Notes under the pieces: model-generated | Told to the model about the DNA's origin: nothing | The model's database searches: none | Seen by the model: only the letters and a program-made list of their open reading frames with translations | Position numbers and translations under genes: made by a program | Shown here: positions 1-9,898 of the stretch, in pieces | Layout: every line of letters begins with the position of its first letter | How positions within the stretch are numbered: position 1 is the stretch's first letter | NCBI RefSeq assembly: GCF_000214495.1 | Contig: NZ_AFIJ01000004.1 | Location: 1 to 64,000 of the forward strand | Direction of reading: 5' to 3' | DNA length: 64,000 bases | Source: Megasphaera lornae | Lineage (GTDB): Bacteria; Bacillota; Negativicutes; Veillonellales; Megasphaeraceae

Positions 1-10
1 CATAAAATTA

Positions 11-39
11 TTGACAAAGGGTAGTGTGGTATATATAAT
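11..39 (+). promoter_or_regulatory. Consensus sigma-70 type promoter for yceD-rpmF
   Basis: TTGACA (11-16) and TATAAT (34-39) are separated by exactly 17 bases, a perfect match to the vegetative promoter consensus. Transcription would start near position 46, leaving a leader of about 14 nt before the first gene. Such a strong promoter suits a ribosomal-protein operon. Confidence 0.8.
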
Positions 40-59
40 AGTATAGTCGAGGTAGAATA

Positions 60-560
60 ATGAAACTACAAGTCGAAAGAGCATGCAAAGAAAAAGGCAT
101 ATCCTTTTCTTTTCACTTTGAAGAACCGGCTGCCGGATTGGGAGATGTCACCGCTTTTCCCTGGCATGATGAACGAGTTCATGTAGAGGGAACGTATTGG
201 TTTGATGGCCTGCATATTGTTGTTCAGGGCATTATACGGACCCGGGGGACATATACTTGCAGTCGTTGTTTGTTGCCGGTGTCGGTGAAGCGAGAAGCAA
301 CACTGTCTGAAATCTATGGTACAGAAGCAGAGCTTCCGGACGATGTATTGCCGTATGACGGGGAATACATCGATTTGACGGAGACTATTAGAGAAACTTT
401 GATCCTGAGCGAACCTATGCAGGTTTTATGCCGTTCGACATGTGCCGGTTTATGTCCCGCATGTGGGGCGAATTTGAACGAAGAACACTGTAGTTGTCCT
501 ACCGACACGATCGATCCGAGACTGGCTGTCTTGGAGGAGTTGTTAAGGTCAAAGCACTAA
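60..560 (+). CDS. yceD: YceD/DUF177 family protein (23S rRNA accumulation protein)
   Basis: A 166-aa protein with the DUF177/YceD layout: a beta-rich N-terminal half and cysteine pairs in the C-terminal two thirds (CSRC near residue 63; CAGLCPACG near 128-136; CSC near 145). The four-cysteine cluster suggests a bound metal. It lies 29 bp upstream of rpmF, the classic yceD-rpmF pairing across bacteria. Members are linked to accumulation of large-subunit rRNA, though the molecular role is poorly defined. A short GAGGT Shine-Dalgarno (49-53) precedes the ATG. The family call rests on the cysteine pattern, length and neighbour. Confidence 0.85.
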   Translation: MKLQVERACKEKGISFSFHFEEPAAGLGDVTAFPWHDERVHVEGTYWFDGLHIVVQGIIRTRGTYTCSRCLLPVSVKREATLSEIYGTEAELPDDVLPYDGEYIDLTETIRETLILSEPMQVLCRSTCAGLCPACGANLNEEHCSCPTDTIDPRLAVLEELLRSKH

Positions 561-589
561 ACGTACCGTGATGTAAGGAGGTGCAAAGT

Positions 590-775
590 ATGGCAGTACC
601 AAAAAATCGTTTATCACAAACACGTCAGAAAATGCGTCGTGCGAATTGGAAATTGAGTGTACCGGGATATGTAGAATGCCCGCAGTGTCATGAACCCGTA
701 AGACCGCATCACGTATGCCCGACTTGCGGTTTTTACAAAGGTAAACAGGTTGTCAACAACACTACAGCTGAATAA
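590..775 (+). CDS. rpmF: 50S ribosomal protein L32
   Basis: A 61-aa basic protein beginning MAVPKNRLSQTRQ, the hallmark start of bacterial L32, with a CxxC ... CxxC zinc ribbon (CPQC, CPTC). It belongs to the large ribosomal subunit. The start is ATG 590, not the in-frame GTG at 581: AAGGAG (575-580) is correctly spaced for 590, and L32 always begins MAVP. It retains all four cysteines, so it is the zinc-binding (C+) form. A terminator follows immediately. Confidence 0.97.
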   Translation: MAVPKNRLSQTRQKMRRANWKLSVPGYVECPQCHEPVRPHHVCPTCGFYKGKQVVNNTTAE

Positions 776-792
776 GCATGTACGAATAAAAG

Positions 793-817
793 AGTGTGCG
801 GGAAGCACACTTTTTTT
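793..817 (+). terminator. Intrinsic terminator after rpmF
   Basis: A 7-bp stem AGTGTGC/GCACACT with a GGGAA loop runs into seven T residues. It ends the yceD-rpmF unit before ruvC. Confidence 0.85.
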
Positions 818-857
818 ATTCGTACTGCGAACCGGCTGTTTTTATGTCGGATTGCTG

Positions 858-866
858 TGATATAAT
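858..866 (+). promoter_or_regulatory. Extended -10 promoter for ruvCAB
   Basis: TGATATAAT is a perfect TGn-TATAAT extended -10 element about 40 bp upstream of ruvC and downstream of the rpmF terminator. No good -35 hexamer is visible at 17 bp. Confidence 0.6.
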
Positions 867-908
867 AAAAAAATAAAGCTGTATTGCAGAAAGAGGGAGG
901 AATGAAGG

Positions 909-1409
909 ATGCGCGCATTAGGCATTGATCCCGGTACGGCTATTTGCGGTTTTGGCGTAGTCGATGCGCAGGGGAGCCGGTTACATCCGGTTACGTACGG
1001 GACGATTCGGACCTCCCCTGAAGATACGGATGCACAACGGTTAGTCATGTTGTTTAAAGGGCTCAAGGAATTATATGCGACGTATCAACCGGATGTAGTC
1101 GGCGTGGAACAGCTTTTTTTTAATCGTAATGTTACTACGGCTATTACTGTGGGCCAAGCCAGAGGGATTATTTTATTGACTGCGGAACAGGCGGGTATTC
1201 CTATTTTGGAATTTACTCCTTTACAGGTAAAACAAGGGGTTACGGGCTACGGTAGAGCGACGAAAGAACAGGTGACGGATATGACAATGCGGATTTTAGG
1301 GATTCGGGAGAAGATTAAGCCCGATGACGCTGCGGACGGACTGGCGATGGCTATTTATGCGGTTTATTCGCAGCATTCGCAGCGGTTAAAAAGGAAGGTT
1401 CAATTATGA
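909..1409 (+). CDS. ruvC: Holliday junction endodeoxyribonuclease RuvC
   Basis: A 166-aa RNase H-fold resolvase that cleaves four-way junctions during recombinational repair. The four acidic catalytic residues expected of RuvC are visible: Asp7 (GIDPG), Glu67 (VEQLFF), and Asp140/Asp143 (KPDDAADGLA). Length equals the family norm. GGGAGG (895-900) sits 8 nt before ATG 909, favouring it over the out-of-frame ATG at 902. The gene overlaps ruvA by 4 bp (ATGA), so the two are translationally coupled. Confidence 0.96.
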   Translation: MRALGIDPGTAICGFGVVDAQGSRLHPVTYGTIRTSPEDTDAQRLVMLFKGLKELYATYQPDVVGVEQLFFNRNVTTAITVGQARGIILLTAEQAGIPILEFTPLQVKQGVTGYGRATKEQVTDMTMRILGIREKIKPDDAADGLAMAIYAVYSQHSQRLKRKVQL

Positions 1410-2008
1410 TCGGCTATATACGCGGGCCTGTAACCCGAATTTTTCATGAGTATTGTTTTATTGATGTACATGGTGTCGGGTATCGTATATATGCGCCGGC
1501 CGCTACGTTGGCGGCACTTGTACCGGAGCGGGAAACGACGCTGTTTACCTATATGCATGTACGGGAAGATGCGATCCTTTTATATGGGTTCGGTACCCAA
1601 GAGGAATATGATGTATTTATGTTATTAATCGGCGTGAGCGGTGTGGGCCCGAAGGTGGCGCTGGGGATTTTAAGTGCCGTAACACCGGAGGAATTTTGCG
1701 CAGCTGTACAGCGTAAGGATTTAAAGACGCTGACTCGTATGCCGGGAATCGGGAAAAAAGTCGGCGATCGAATTCTTTTTGAATTGCATGATAAAGTCGG
1801 TTCATTGCAGGGATGTATCCCCGATGGTGCGGAGAACGGGGCGGATATAGTTACAGGATCTCATACGGATGAGGCGGTAGAAGCGTTGCGCGGTTTGGGG
1901 TATAGTGAAAGTGAAGCGCAAACGGCAGTTGCATCGATACCCGGTAAGGACCTGAGTGTGGAAGAAAAAATTCGTCGCGCATTGCAAGTGCTGGGTAGGG
2001 GGCGGTGA
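1406..2008 (+). CDS. ruvA: Holliday junction branch migration protein RuvA
   Basis: A 200-aa junction-binding subunit that recruits RuvB. The N-terminal OB domain starts MIGYIRG. Two helix-hairpin-helix motifs are visible ([13 protein letters not shown] and [13 protein letters not shown]), and a C-terminal RuvB-contacting domain covers roughly residues 150-200 after a linker. Its start overlaps the ruvC stop and its end abuts ruvB, giving a compact ruvCAB operon. Confidence 0.96.
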   Translation: MIGYIRGPVTRIFHEYCFIDVHGVGYRIYAPAATLAALVPERETTLFTYMHVREDAILLYGFGTQEEYDVFMLLIGVSGVGPKVALGILSAVTPEEFCAAVQRKDLKTLTRMPGIGKKVGDRILFELHDKVGSLQGCIPDGAENGADIVTGSHTDEAVEALRGLGYSESEAQTAVASIPGKDLSVEEKIRRALQVLGRGR

Positions 2009-2010
2009 AT

Positions 2011-3027
2011 ATGGAGGAAACGCGGCTTGTGGAAAATCATGATTTACCCAGTGACTCGTGGCAATATAGTTTGCGCCCTCACTATTTAAAAGAGTATATA
2101 GGACAGCAACAGGCAAAGCAAAATTTGGAAGTGTTCATAGGGGCGGCAAAGTTGCGGCAAGAAGCCTTGGATCATGTATTGTTATACGGTCCGCCGGGAT
2201 TGGGAAAAACGACTTTGGCGGGAATTGTTGCCAATGAAATGAATGTGAGTTTGCGCATTACTTCCGGTCCGGCAATTGAACGTCCCGGTGACTTGGCGGC
2301 GCTTTTAACGAACTTGCAAGAGCGGGATGTGTTGTTTATTGATGAAATTCATCGTTTGTCGCACAGCGTGGAAGAAGTGCTGTATGCGGCTATGGAAGAT
2401 TATGCCTTGGACATTGTAATCGGAAAAGGCCCGAGTGCCCGTTCTGTACGGATTGATTTGCCGCCGTTTACGTTAGTCGGCGCAACTACACAAGTCGGAA
2501 GGTTGGCCCCGCCTTTGCGGGATCGGTTCGGAGTCATTTGTCGTTTGGAATTTTATAAACCGGAAGAGTTGGTGTTGATTATTCAGCGTACGGCTACTAT
2601 TTTAAATATTGCTATTGATGTTTCCGGCGCCATGGAAATAGCGCGACGTTCACGAGGGACACCGCGAATTGCGAATCGTTTATTGAAACGGGTGCGTGAT
2701 TTTGCGCAAATGGCGGGAGAAACGTTTATTCATGAAACAATGGCGGCTTCCGCGTTGACACGTTTGGAAGTGGATTCTTGCGGTTTGGACAGAACGGATC
2801 GCAAGGTGTTGGAAATTATTATTGAAAAATTTGCCGGCGGCCCTGTCGGTTTGGATACGATTGCTGCGGCTATCAGTGAATCGGTAGATGCGGTGGAAGA
2901 TGTATATGAGCCGTTTTTGATGCAGCAGGGATTTTTACATCGTACGCCGCGCGGTCGCGTGGTGACCGAGGCCGCCTATCGACATTTGGGATTACCCCTG
3001 CCGCAAGAGGTGTCTCATCACGTGTAG
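2011..3027 (+). CDS. ruvB: Holliday junction branch migration helicase RuvB
   Basis: A 338-aa AAA+ motor that drives branch migration with RuvA. Walker A (GPPGLGKTT, about residues 60-68), Walker B (DEIHRL) and sensor 1 (GATTQVGRL) are followed by a C-terminal winged helix ([13 protein letters not shown]). I chose ATG 2011 because the GGGTAGGGGG purine run (1993-2002) is spaced about 8 nt from it. The in-frame GTG at 2005, overlapping the ruvA stop, is the alternative and adds two residues. Confidence 0.96.
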   Translation: MEETRLVENHDLPSDSWQYSLRPHYLKEYIGQQQAKQNLEVFIGAAKLRQEALDHVLLYGPPGLGKTTLAGIVANEMNVSLRITSGPAIERPGDLAALLTNLQERDVLFIDEIHRLSHSVEEVLYAAMEDYALDIVIGKGPSARSVRIDLPPFTLVGATTQVGRLAPPLRDRFGVICRLEFYKPEELVLIIQRTATILNIAIDVSGAMEIARRSRGTPRIANRLLKRVRDFAQMAGETFIHETMAASALTRLEVDSCGLDRTDRKVLEIIIEKFAGGPVGLDTIAAAISESVDAVEDVYEPFLMQQGFLHRTPRGRVVTEAAYRHLGLPLPQEVSHHV

Positions 3028-3065
3028 AACAACGGGCGTATAGAAACTGCAGAATAGGGGGATAT

Positions 3066-4307
3066 ATGCAAGTAATACACAAAATTAGTATCGGTATCGT
3101 ATTTTTCTTGGGGTGTGTCGGGGTATTGAGCGCGGCTGCATCCGGTCCCGGCATTCCTATTCGGGTGGGCATTCGCGAAGGACGGAATGCGATTTCGCTG
3201 GTAAGTGCGGGCGGCTTGGAGATTTTTTCTAAGGGAAATTTGTGGAAAACGGTGGCGCCTCATATGCCCGTAACGATTTCGTATGTTGATAATATGTTTT
3301 CTATAGACGGCAGCAGCTTGGAAGGACCCGTTTCGTTTCAGCCTGCACGATATCAGGGAACGGTACGAATTACAGACGGTTATACTTATCGCGGCATGCT
3401 GGAATGTATAAAAACGCCCGGTCGGGAAGGCATGACGTTGGTCAATGTAGTACCTTTGGAATATTATTTATATGGCGTAGTAGGTAAAGAAATGTCGCCT
3501 TCCTGGAATTTGGAGGCATTAAAGGCGCAAGCAGTGGCGGCACGGACTTATGCGATTACGCATAAAAATTCGTATGGAACTCGCGGGTTTGACGTGACGG
3601 ATGACACCCGCAGTCAAATGTATGGCGGCGTAAACGGAGAATCCCCGTCCGTATTGCGGGCGGTAGATGAAACGAACGGGGAAGTGCTGTTTTATGGAAA
3701 TAAAGTAATTGATGCACTGTTTTGTTCTACCGCCGGCGGTTGGACGGAAAACAGTGAGAATGTTTGGGGCAAAGCTTACGGATATTTACGCGGGGTTCCG
3801 GATTTCAGTGAAGCGATGCCGGCATATCGGTGGCAACTTTCGCTTACGCCGGAGCGCTTGGCTGCAGTATTAAAAGCAACGGGAAGGAATGTGGGCGACG
3901 TAACCGGCATATTGTTATCTCCGTTACAACGTCGTCCTATGAGTGTTTCTGATCGCGGTATATCCGGCAGAGTACGTTCCTTAGTGATTATCGGCACGGA
4001 AGGAAAAGTTACGCTAAGCGGCAATGCGTTTCAGTCTCTTTTGTCTTTAAAAAGTACTTTATTTGATGTGTATGACGGACAAGGGCTGTTACCGGATCCG
4101 GATCGCAGCAGCGTACAACGGGAAACGTTGTTTTCTGTCACCAAGGGCGTGCCTTTTGTGGTCTACGGGTTCGGTTGGGGACATGGCTTGGGAATGAGTC
4201 AGTATGGCGCATATCAAATGGCTTTGTCCAATAAGGGGATAAAAAATTATTATCGTCAAATATTATCCCATTATTATACAGGTACACGGATTGAACAGTT
4301 GTATTAG
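3066..4307 (+). CDS. SpoIID/LytB domain exported protein
   Basis: A 413-aa protein with an N-terminal signal peptide (hydrophobic residues about 6-24, likely cleavage near LSAAA). The SpoIID/LytB domain shows as NVVPLEYYLYGVVGKEM and LKAQAVAARTYAI near residues 125-160 and the C-terminal signature FGWGHGLGMSQYGA near 370. SpoIID of endospore formers is a lytic transglycosylase acting on stem-peptide-free glycan; homologues also occur in non-sporulating Firmicutes. It sits between ruvB and queA, 38 bp after ruvB, apparently in the same transcript. A role in peptidoglycan remodelling is inferred; nothing here shows sporulation. Confidence 0.85.
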   Translation: MQVIHKISIGIVFFLGCVGVLSAAASGPGIPIRVGIREGRNAISLVSAGGLEIFSKGNLWKTVAPHMPVTISYVDNMFSIDGSSLEGPVSFQPARYQGTVRITDGYTYRGMLECIKTPGREGMTLVNVVPLEYYLYGVVGKEMSPSWNLEALKAQAVAARTYAITHKNSYGTRGFDVTDDTRSQMYGGVNGESPSVLRAVDETNGEVLFYGNKVIDALFCSTAGGWTENSENVWGKAYGYLRGVPDFSEAMPAYRWQLSLTPERLAAVLKATGRNVGDVTGILLSPLQRRPMSVSDRGISGRVRSLVIIGTEGKVTLSGNAFQSLLSLKSTLFDVYDGQGLLPDPDRSSVQRETLFSVTKGVPFVVYGFGWGHGLGMSQYGAYQMALSNKGIKNYYRQILSHYYTGTRIEQLY

Positions 4308-4320
4308 AAAGAGGTCTATT

Positions 4321-5340
4321 TTGAAACTTAGTGATTTTTCTTATGAATTACCGAAGGAATTAATTGCACAACATCCGGCAGAACCGCGAGATCATGCGCG
4401 GTTAATGGTATATGATAAAATAACCGGTGCCGTAGCGCATCGATATTTTTATGATTTAGCGGCGGAGCTGCATAAAGGGGATGTCTTGGTTTTTAATGAT
4501 TCTCGCGTTATTCCGGCACGATTACATGGAAAAAAAAAGGAAACGGGCGGTAAAGTGGAAGTGTTGCTGCTTACCCCGGTAGGGGAGGATTGTTGGGAAG
4601 TGCTGGTTAAACCCGGAAAAAAAGCATTGCCCGGAACGACAATAGAATTTTCTTCCCGTTTATGCGCGACGGTAAAAGAAAGAACCGATTTCGGCGGTCG
4701 TATTGTGCAATTTCATTACGACGGGGTGTTTGATGAAATTTTGGATCAAATCGGAGAAATGCCGTTGCCGCCTTATATTCATGAAAAAATGAAGAATCCC
4801 GATGAATATCAGACCGTATACGCACGAGAACGGGGATCGGCGGCGGCACCGACGGCAGGCTTGCATTTTACCCGAAATTTAATGGAAAAAATACGCGCTA
4901 AAGGTGTGGAAACGGTGTTTGTCACTTTGCATGTAGGGTTGGGAACGTTTCGTCCCGTTGAGGAAGAAAATGTGGAAGACCATGAAATGCATAGTGAGTT
5001 TTACAGTGTTACGCCGGCAGCGGCGGCGGCCGTCAATCGGGCAAAAGCGGAGGGCCGTCGGGTGGTTGCAGTAGGGACCACTTCGATTCGCACGTTGGAA
5101 AGTGCCGGAAAAGAAGGTGTCGTACAGGCTGGCAGCGGATGGACCGATATTTTTATTTATCCGGGTTATACCTATCGTATCGCCGATGCATTGGTGACTA
5201 ATTTTCATTTACCCGAATCGACATTGCTGATGTTAATTAGCGCTATGTCGAAGCGGGAAAAGATTTTACAGGCCTATCGGATTGCGGTTGCGGAAGGATA
5301 TCGTTTTTTCAGTTTCGGCGATGCTATGTTTATTCGATAA
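4321..5340 (+). CDS. queA: S-adenosylmethionine:tRNA ribosyltransferase-isomerase
   Basis: A 339-aa enzyme that transfers and rearranges the ribosyl group of SAM onto preQ1-modified tRNA to give epoxyqueuosine. Characteristic motifs are FNDSRVIPARL, RGSAAAPTAGLHFT and TTSIRTLESA. The start is TTG 4321 (protein begins LKLSDFSYELP, read as Met), preceded by AAAGAGG (4308-4314). The upstream in-frame TTG at 4291 lies inside the SpoIID-like gene and has no ribosome site. queA and tgt are adjacent, as in many Firmicutes. Confidence 0.95.
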   Translation: MKLSDFSYELPKELIAQHPAEPRDHARLMVYDKITGAVAHRYFYDLAAELHKGDVLVFNDSRVIPARLHGKKKETGGKVEVLLLTPVGEDCWEVLVKPGKKALPGTTIEFSSRLCATVKERTDFGGRIVQFHYDGVFDEILDQIGEMPLPPYIHEKMKNPDEYQTVYARERGSAAAPTAGLHFTRNLMEKIRAKGVETVFVTLHVGLGTFRPVEEENVEDHEMHSEFYSVTPAAAAAVNRAKAEGRRVVAVGTTSIRTLESAGKEGVVQAGSGWTDIFIYPGYTYRIADALVTNFHLPESTLLMLISAMSKREKILQAYRIAVAEGYRFFSFGDAMFIR

Positions 5341-6459
<1,119 letters not shown>

Positions 6460-6498
6460 CGAATGCGGGAAGAGAACGAATAAAAACGGCCGGATACG

Positions 6499-6534
6499 GT
6501 TGATTTTGCATAGTGAAAAAGCGTATTATATAAT
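6499..6534 (+). promoter_or_regulatory. Promoter block upstream of yajC, shared with trmL
   Basis: TTGATT (6500-6505) and TATTAT (6524-6529) are 18 bp apart, with an overlapping TATAAT at 6529-6534. Bases 6499-6530 match 50684-50715 upstream of trmL at 29 of 32 positions. The stretch between tgt and yajC (6460-6686) holds no other feature I can name. Confidence 0.5.
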
Positions 6535-6686
6535 GAGGAATGTGCGGATAGTCAAAGAGTGGTTACATTCGTGTTATCAATCGCGTCAATAATACGGGTA
6601 CAGTATAGTAGCGATGGCAGGTCTTGCAGCATATTCCCGAATCTTTTATATACGCATTGAGAAATATAGGAGGTGAAAACCGTATT

Positions 6687-6956
6687 ATGAATATGTTGAA
6701 CCAGGCACAACAATTTTGGCCGCTTATTATTATGATCGTCATTTTTTACTTTTTGTTATGGCGACCGCAGAAAAAGCAACAACGACGTCGACAAGAAATG
6801 ATGAACAGCCTGAAAGTAGGTGCAAAAATTATTACTGCCGGCGGTATTTATGGCGTTGTTACCGCTACTAAGGAAGATGTTGTGGAAATTCGCATTGCTG
6901 AAAAAGTGGAAATTAAAATTTCTCGCAGTGCTGTCAGTCAAGTAGTGGGATCGTAA
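6687..6956 (+). CDS. yajC: Preprotein translocase subunit YajC
   Basis: An 89-aa protein with one N-terminal membrane span (about residues 9-25) ending in FYFLLWRPQKKQ, the usual YajC boundary, then a small cytosolic domain (GAKIITAGGIYGVV). YajC associates with SecDF in the Sec translocon, and secDF lies just downstream. ATG 6687 is chosen because AGGAGG lies at 6668-6673; the 13-nt spacing is long. The 21 upstream in-frame codons have no ribosome site and would place a polar tail before the membrane segment. Confidence 0.9.
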   Translation: MNMLNQAQQFWPLIIMIVIFYFLLWRPQKKQQRRRQEMMNSLKVGAKIITAGGIYGVVTATKEDVVEIRIAEKVEIKISRSAVSQVVGS

Positions 6957-6960
6957 TAAG

Positions 6961-7530
6961 GTGAAAGCGACTTACAAAAATTTTATCAGAACGGTTATGA
7001 AAAGCCGCTTGGCTAATATGGGGCAGGAGAGGCAAGCTGTAGACAGTCAAACGATTTGTCAACGGTTATGTCGCCTTTCTGCGTATCATAAGGCACAGCG
7101 GCTCATGATTTTTTTAGCCTGCTCCGGAGAAGTGCAACTGGACAGGTTGGCGGTGCAGGCGCGACATGACGGCAAAGAAGTATGGGTTCCCCGTTGTAGG
7201 CAGGGCGGTTTTATGGAAGCCGTGCCGTTGTTTTCCTTGCAGCGGACGGTAAAGGGACTCTATGGGATTCGAACGGTAGCGGACGAAATACCGGCCGTGA
7301 CGAAAACTCCCGATCTTATTATTGTGCCGGGATTGGCGTTTGATCGACACGGTCGAAGATTGGGACGTGGCGGCGGTTACTATGATCGGTTTTTGCGTTC
7401 GTATCCGGAAGCGGTACGTATCGGTGTCGCATGGGATTGCCAAATCATGGCGCAAGTGCCTGTTTCCGGCTGGGACCGGCGAATGGATGCCGTATTGACG
7501 CCCCGTCGTTATTGGCAGGCAGAAAAATAA
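6961..7530 (+). CDS. 5-formyltetrahydrofolate cyclo-ligase
   Basis: A 189-aa enzyme of one-carbon metabolism that converts 5-formyl-THF to 5,10-methenyl-THF using ATP. The C-terminal family motif GLAFDRHGRRLGRGGGYYDRFL region (about residues 125-146) is clear, with DAVLTP near the end. It starts at GTG 6961, 4 bp after yajC, but the ribosome site is weak (TAAGG); ATG 6997 is an alternative that removes 12 residues. It separates yajC from secD, which are more often adjacent. Confidence 0.85.
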   Translation: MKATYKNFIRTVMKSRLANMGQERQAVDSQTICQRLCRLSAYHKAQRLMIFLACSGEVQLDRLAVQARHDGKEVWVPRCRQGGFMEAVPLFSLQRTVKGLYGIRTVADEIPAVTKTPDLIIVPGLAFDRHGRRLGRGGGYYDRFLRSYPEAVRIGVAWDCQIMAQVPVSGWDRRMDAVLTPRRYWQAEK

Positions 7531-7554
7531 AATAACCCGGAGGGGGGAAATGTA

Positions 7555-8856
7555 TTGCAAACTCGTAATATAATTAAGTTTTTTGTGGCGGTCGTGATTA
7601 TTTTGGCGGCATTTTTTACACTTGTTTTTCCGCCGGCAAAATCCATGCGACAAGGTACGGTATTGCCGTTTGCAGTGGTCAAACCATTCCCGGATTCAAT
7701 TAAACAGGGGTTGGATTTGCAGGGCGGTACACATATTGTGTTGGAAGCGGAAGATTCGCCGGGAGCACCGGTAACGGAAGATTCGTTAAAACGAGCCGTG
7801 TCGATTATTGAACGTCGTATTAATGAAATGGGCTTGACCGAACCGTTGGTACAGCAAGAAGGTGCGAAACGTATTATTGTGGAATTGCCGGGAGAAAAAA
7901 ATCCTGAAAAGGCGATTGAAACGATTGGGAAAACGGCGGTTATGGAATTTAAAGATGAAAACGGCGATACGCATTTGACCGGTAAAGATTTAAAAACGGC
8001 TAAAGAAGAAATTGATAATGGCCATAAAAATGTGGTAGCCATTGAATTTACGGATGAAGGGGCCAAAAAATTTGCCGATTTGACCGGAGCCAATGTGGGA
8101 CATCATATTGCTATATTACTGGACGGTAAGGTGTTGACCAATCCTGTCGTTAATGAACCGATTACCGGCGGCAAAGCGGTTATTACGGGCAGTAAAACCT
8201 TGGAAGAAGCTAAAAATTTGGCCGTTTTATTGCGTTCCGGGGCGTTGCCGGTAAAATTGAAAGTCATGGAAGTACGAACTATCGGTCCCAGTTTAGGACA
8301 AGATTCAAAAATGAAGAGTGAAAAAGCCTTTACCATCGGTATTATTTTAATTATGATATTCCTTATTGCGGTCTATCGTATTGCCGGTATTGTGGCGAAC
8401 TTGGCCTTGTTGGTGTATGTTGTCATCTTATTGGGACTGTTGAAATATTTGGATGCGACGTTGACCCTGCCCGGCATTGCGGGGATTATTTTATCTATGG
8501 GATTTGCGGTGGATGCGAATATTTTAATATTTGAACGATTTAAAGAAGAAGTGTTGATCGGTAAAAGTTTGCGTTCTTCTATGGAAGCGGGATTTAAGCG
8601 TGCGTTCAGTACTATTTTGGATGCCAATGTTTCCGTTATGATTGCGGCGATTGTATTAATGGTTATGGGCTCGGGAACGGTTAAAGGATTTGCCGTCAAC
8701 TTGGCATTGGGGATTATTGTCAGCATGTTTACGGCGATTGTGATCAGTCGTTCTTTATTGACCTGGTTTATTAATACGGGACTGGTAAGCAATCCGAGAT
8801 GGTACGGTTTGAATCGGCCTGTACCGGAACACTTGAAAAAGGGGGGACGAAAATGA
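7555..8856 (+). CDS. secD: Protein translocase subunit SecD
   Basis: A 433-aa RND-family membrane protein that, with SecF, uses the proton or sodium gradient to pull exported proteins across the membrane. It has one N-terminal span, a periplasmic P1-like region starting at KQGLDLQGGTHIVLE, and five C-terminal spans containing GFAVDANILIFERFKEE. The start is TTG 7555, 7 nt after a strong GGAGGGGGG run (7540-7547). It overlaps secF by 4 bp (ATGA), indicating coupled translation. Confidence 0.95.
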   Translation: MQTRNIIKFFVAVVIILAAFFTLVFPPAKSMRQGTVLPFAVVKPFPDSIKQGLDLQGGTHIVLEAEDSPGAPVTEDSLKRAVSIIERRINEMGLTEPLVQQEGAKRIIVELPGEKNPEKAIETIGKTAVMEFKDENGDTHLTGKDLKTAKEEIDNGHKNVVAIEFTDEGAKKFADLTGANVGHHIAILLDGKVLTNPVVNEPITGGKAVITGSKTLEEAKNLAVLLRSGALPVKLKVMEVRTIGPSLGQDSKMKSEKAFTIGIILIMIFLIAVYRIAGIVANLALLVYVVILLGLLKYLDATLTLPGIAGIILSMGFAVDANILIFERFKEEVLIGKSLRSSMEAGFKRAFSTILDANVSVMIAAIVLMVMGSGTVKGFAVNLALGIIVSMFTAIVISRSLLTWFINTGLVSNPRWYGLNRPVPEHLKKGGRK

Positions 8857-9812
8857 GTTTTGATATAGTGAAGCACAGAAAATGGTGGTTCTCGCTTTCA
8901 GCCATTTTAGTCCTTTTAAGTTTAATTTCTATTTTTGTGCATGGCTTTAATTTCGGGATTGATTATACGGGCGGTACTATTTTGGATATGCAGTTTAAAC
9001 AAGAGGTAACTGTGGCACAAGTGCGAACCGTAGTTGATCACTCTTCTATAAAATTGGGAAACACCGTTATTCAGCTTTCCGGCGTGACGGATCAAAGCGC
9101 TTCGAAAGAAGTGATGTTGCGTATGCGCAATTTGACGACGGAAGAAAGCAAAACGGTGGCCCAAGAACTGAATGATAAATTGGGCGGCGCGGAAGTAAAA
9201 CGGACGGAATCTGTCGGTGCGGTTATCGGTTCGGAAGTTACTAAAAATGCGATTTTGAATTTGGCCGTCGCATTTATTGTTTTGGCCGCATATATTTCGT
9301 TTCGTTTTGAATATAAGATAGCCGTATCGGCGATTATTTCTATTTTACATGATTTAATCATGGTGCTGGGTGTGTTTTCCTTTTTCCACTTAGAAATTGA
9401 CGCATCATTTTTAGCCGCTATTTTAACGGTCATCGGGTATTCTATGAATGAAGCGGTGGTTATTTTTGATCGGGTGCGGGAAAATACGCGTACTCATCGG
9501 CGAACGGATTCGTATGAAAAACTTGCACATGACAGCATTGTGCAGAACATTCACCGCAGTTTTTATACCTTGGCGACCGTATTGTTCGCTTGCGGCGCTT
9601 TGCACTTTTTTGGCGGGGAATCGACTAAAAACTTTTCCCTTGTCATGCTTATCGGGTTTATTAGCGGGGCGTATTCGTCTATTTGTGTGGACACGTCTTT
9701 ATGGGTGGTATGGAAAAATCATGTTAACGGTAAACGCGGTATGCAGCCTTTGAAACCTAAACACGTAGAAGAAGAAACTTACGAAGAATTTGAAGAAATT
9801 GAAGAAGAATAA
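8853..9812 (+). CDS. secF: Protein translocase subunit SecF
   Basis: A 319-aa partner of SecD. It has an N-terminal span, then NFGIDYTGGTILD, and a five-span C-terminal block with TVIGYSMNEAVVIFDRVREN. The tail is very acidic (EEETYEEFEEIEEE). ATG 8853 overlaps the secD stop and is preceded by a GGGGGG purine run. An upstream in-frame start inside secD (8799) is rejected because it would add 18 polar residues. Confidence 0.95.
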   Translation: MSFDIVKHRKWWFSLSAILVLLSLISIFVHGFNFGIDYTGGTILDMQFKQEVTVAQVRTVVDHSSIKLGNTVIQLSGVTDQSASKEVMLRMRNLTTEESKTVAQELNDKLGGAEVKRTESVGAVIGSEVTKNAILNLAVAFIVLAAYISFRFEYKIAVSAIISILHDLIMVLGVFSFFHLEIDASFLAAILTVIGYSMNEAVVIFDRVRENTRTHRRTDSYEKLAHDSIVQNIHRSFYTLATVLFACGALHFFGGESTKNFSLVMLIGFISGAYSSICVDTSLWVVWKNHVNGKRGMQPLKPKHVEEETYEEFEEIEEE

Positions 9813-9818
9813 ATGAAT

Positions 9819-9878
9819 GCGGAAAGAGCGGGACGGAATATGGTGCAGTGTTTCATCTCGGTCTTTCCGCTTTTTTTT
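9819..9878 (+). terminator. Terminator after secF
   Basis: A perfect 9-bp stem GCGGAAAGA (9819-9827) / TCTTTCCGC (9862-9870) with a 34-nt loop is followed by eight T residues. The next gene's ribosome site begins only 5 bp further on. Confidence 0.7.
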
Positions 9879-9898
9879 ACGTAAAGGGGAAGCGGATT

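Noticed and set aside
7509..8093. 194-codon frame on the - strand over secD
   Set aside because: Antisense shadow of a clear secD gene.
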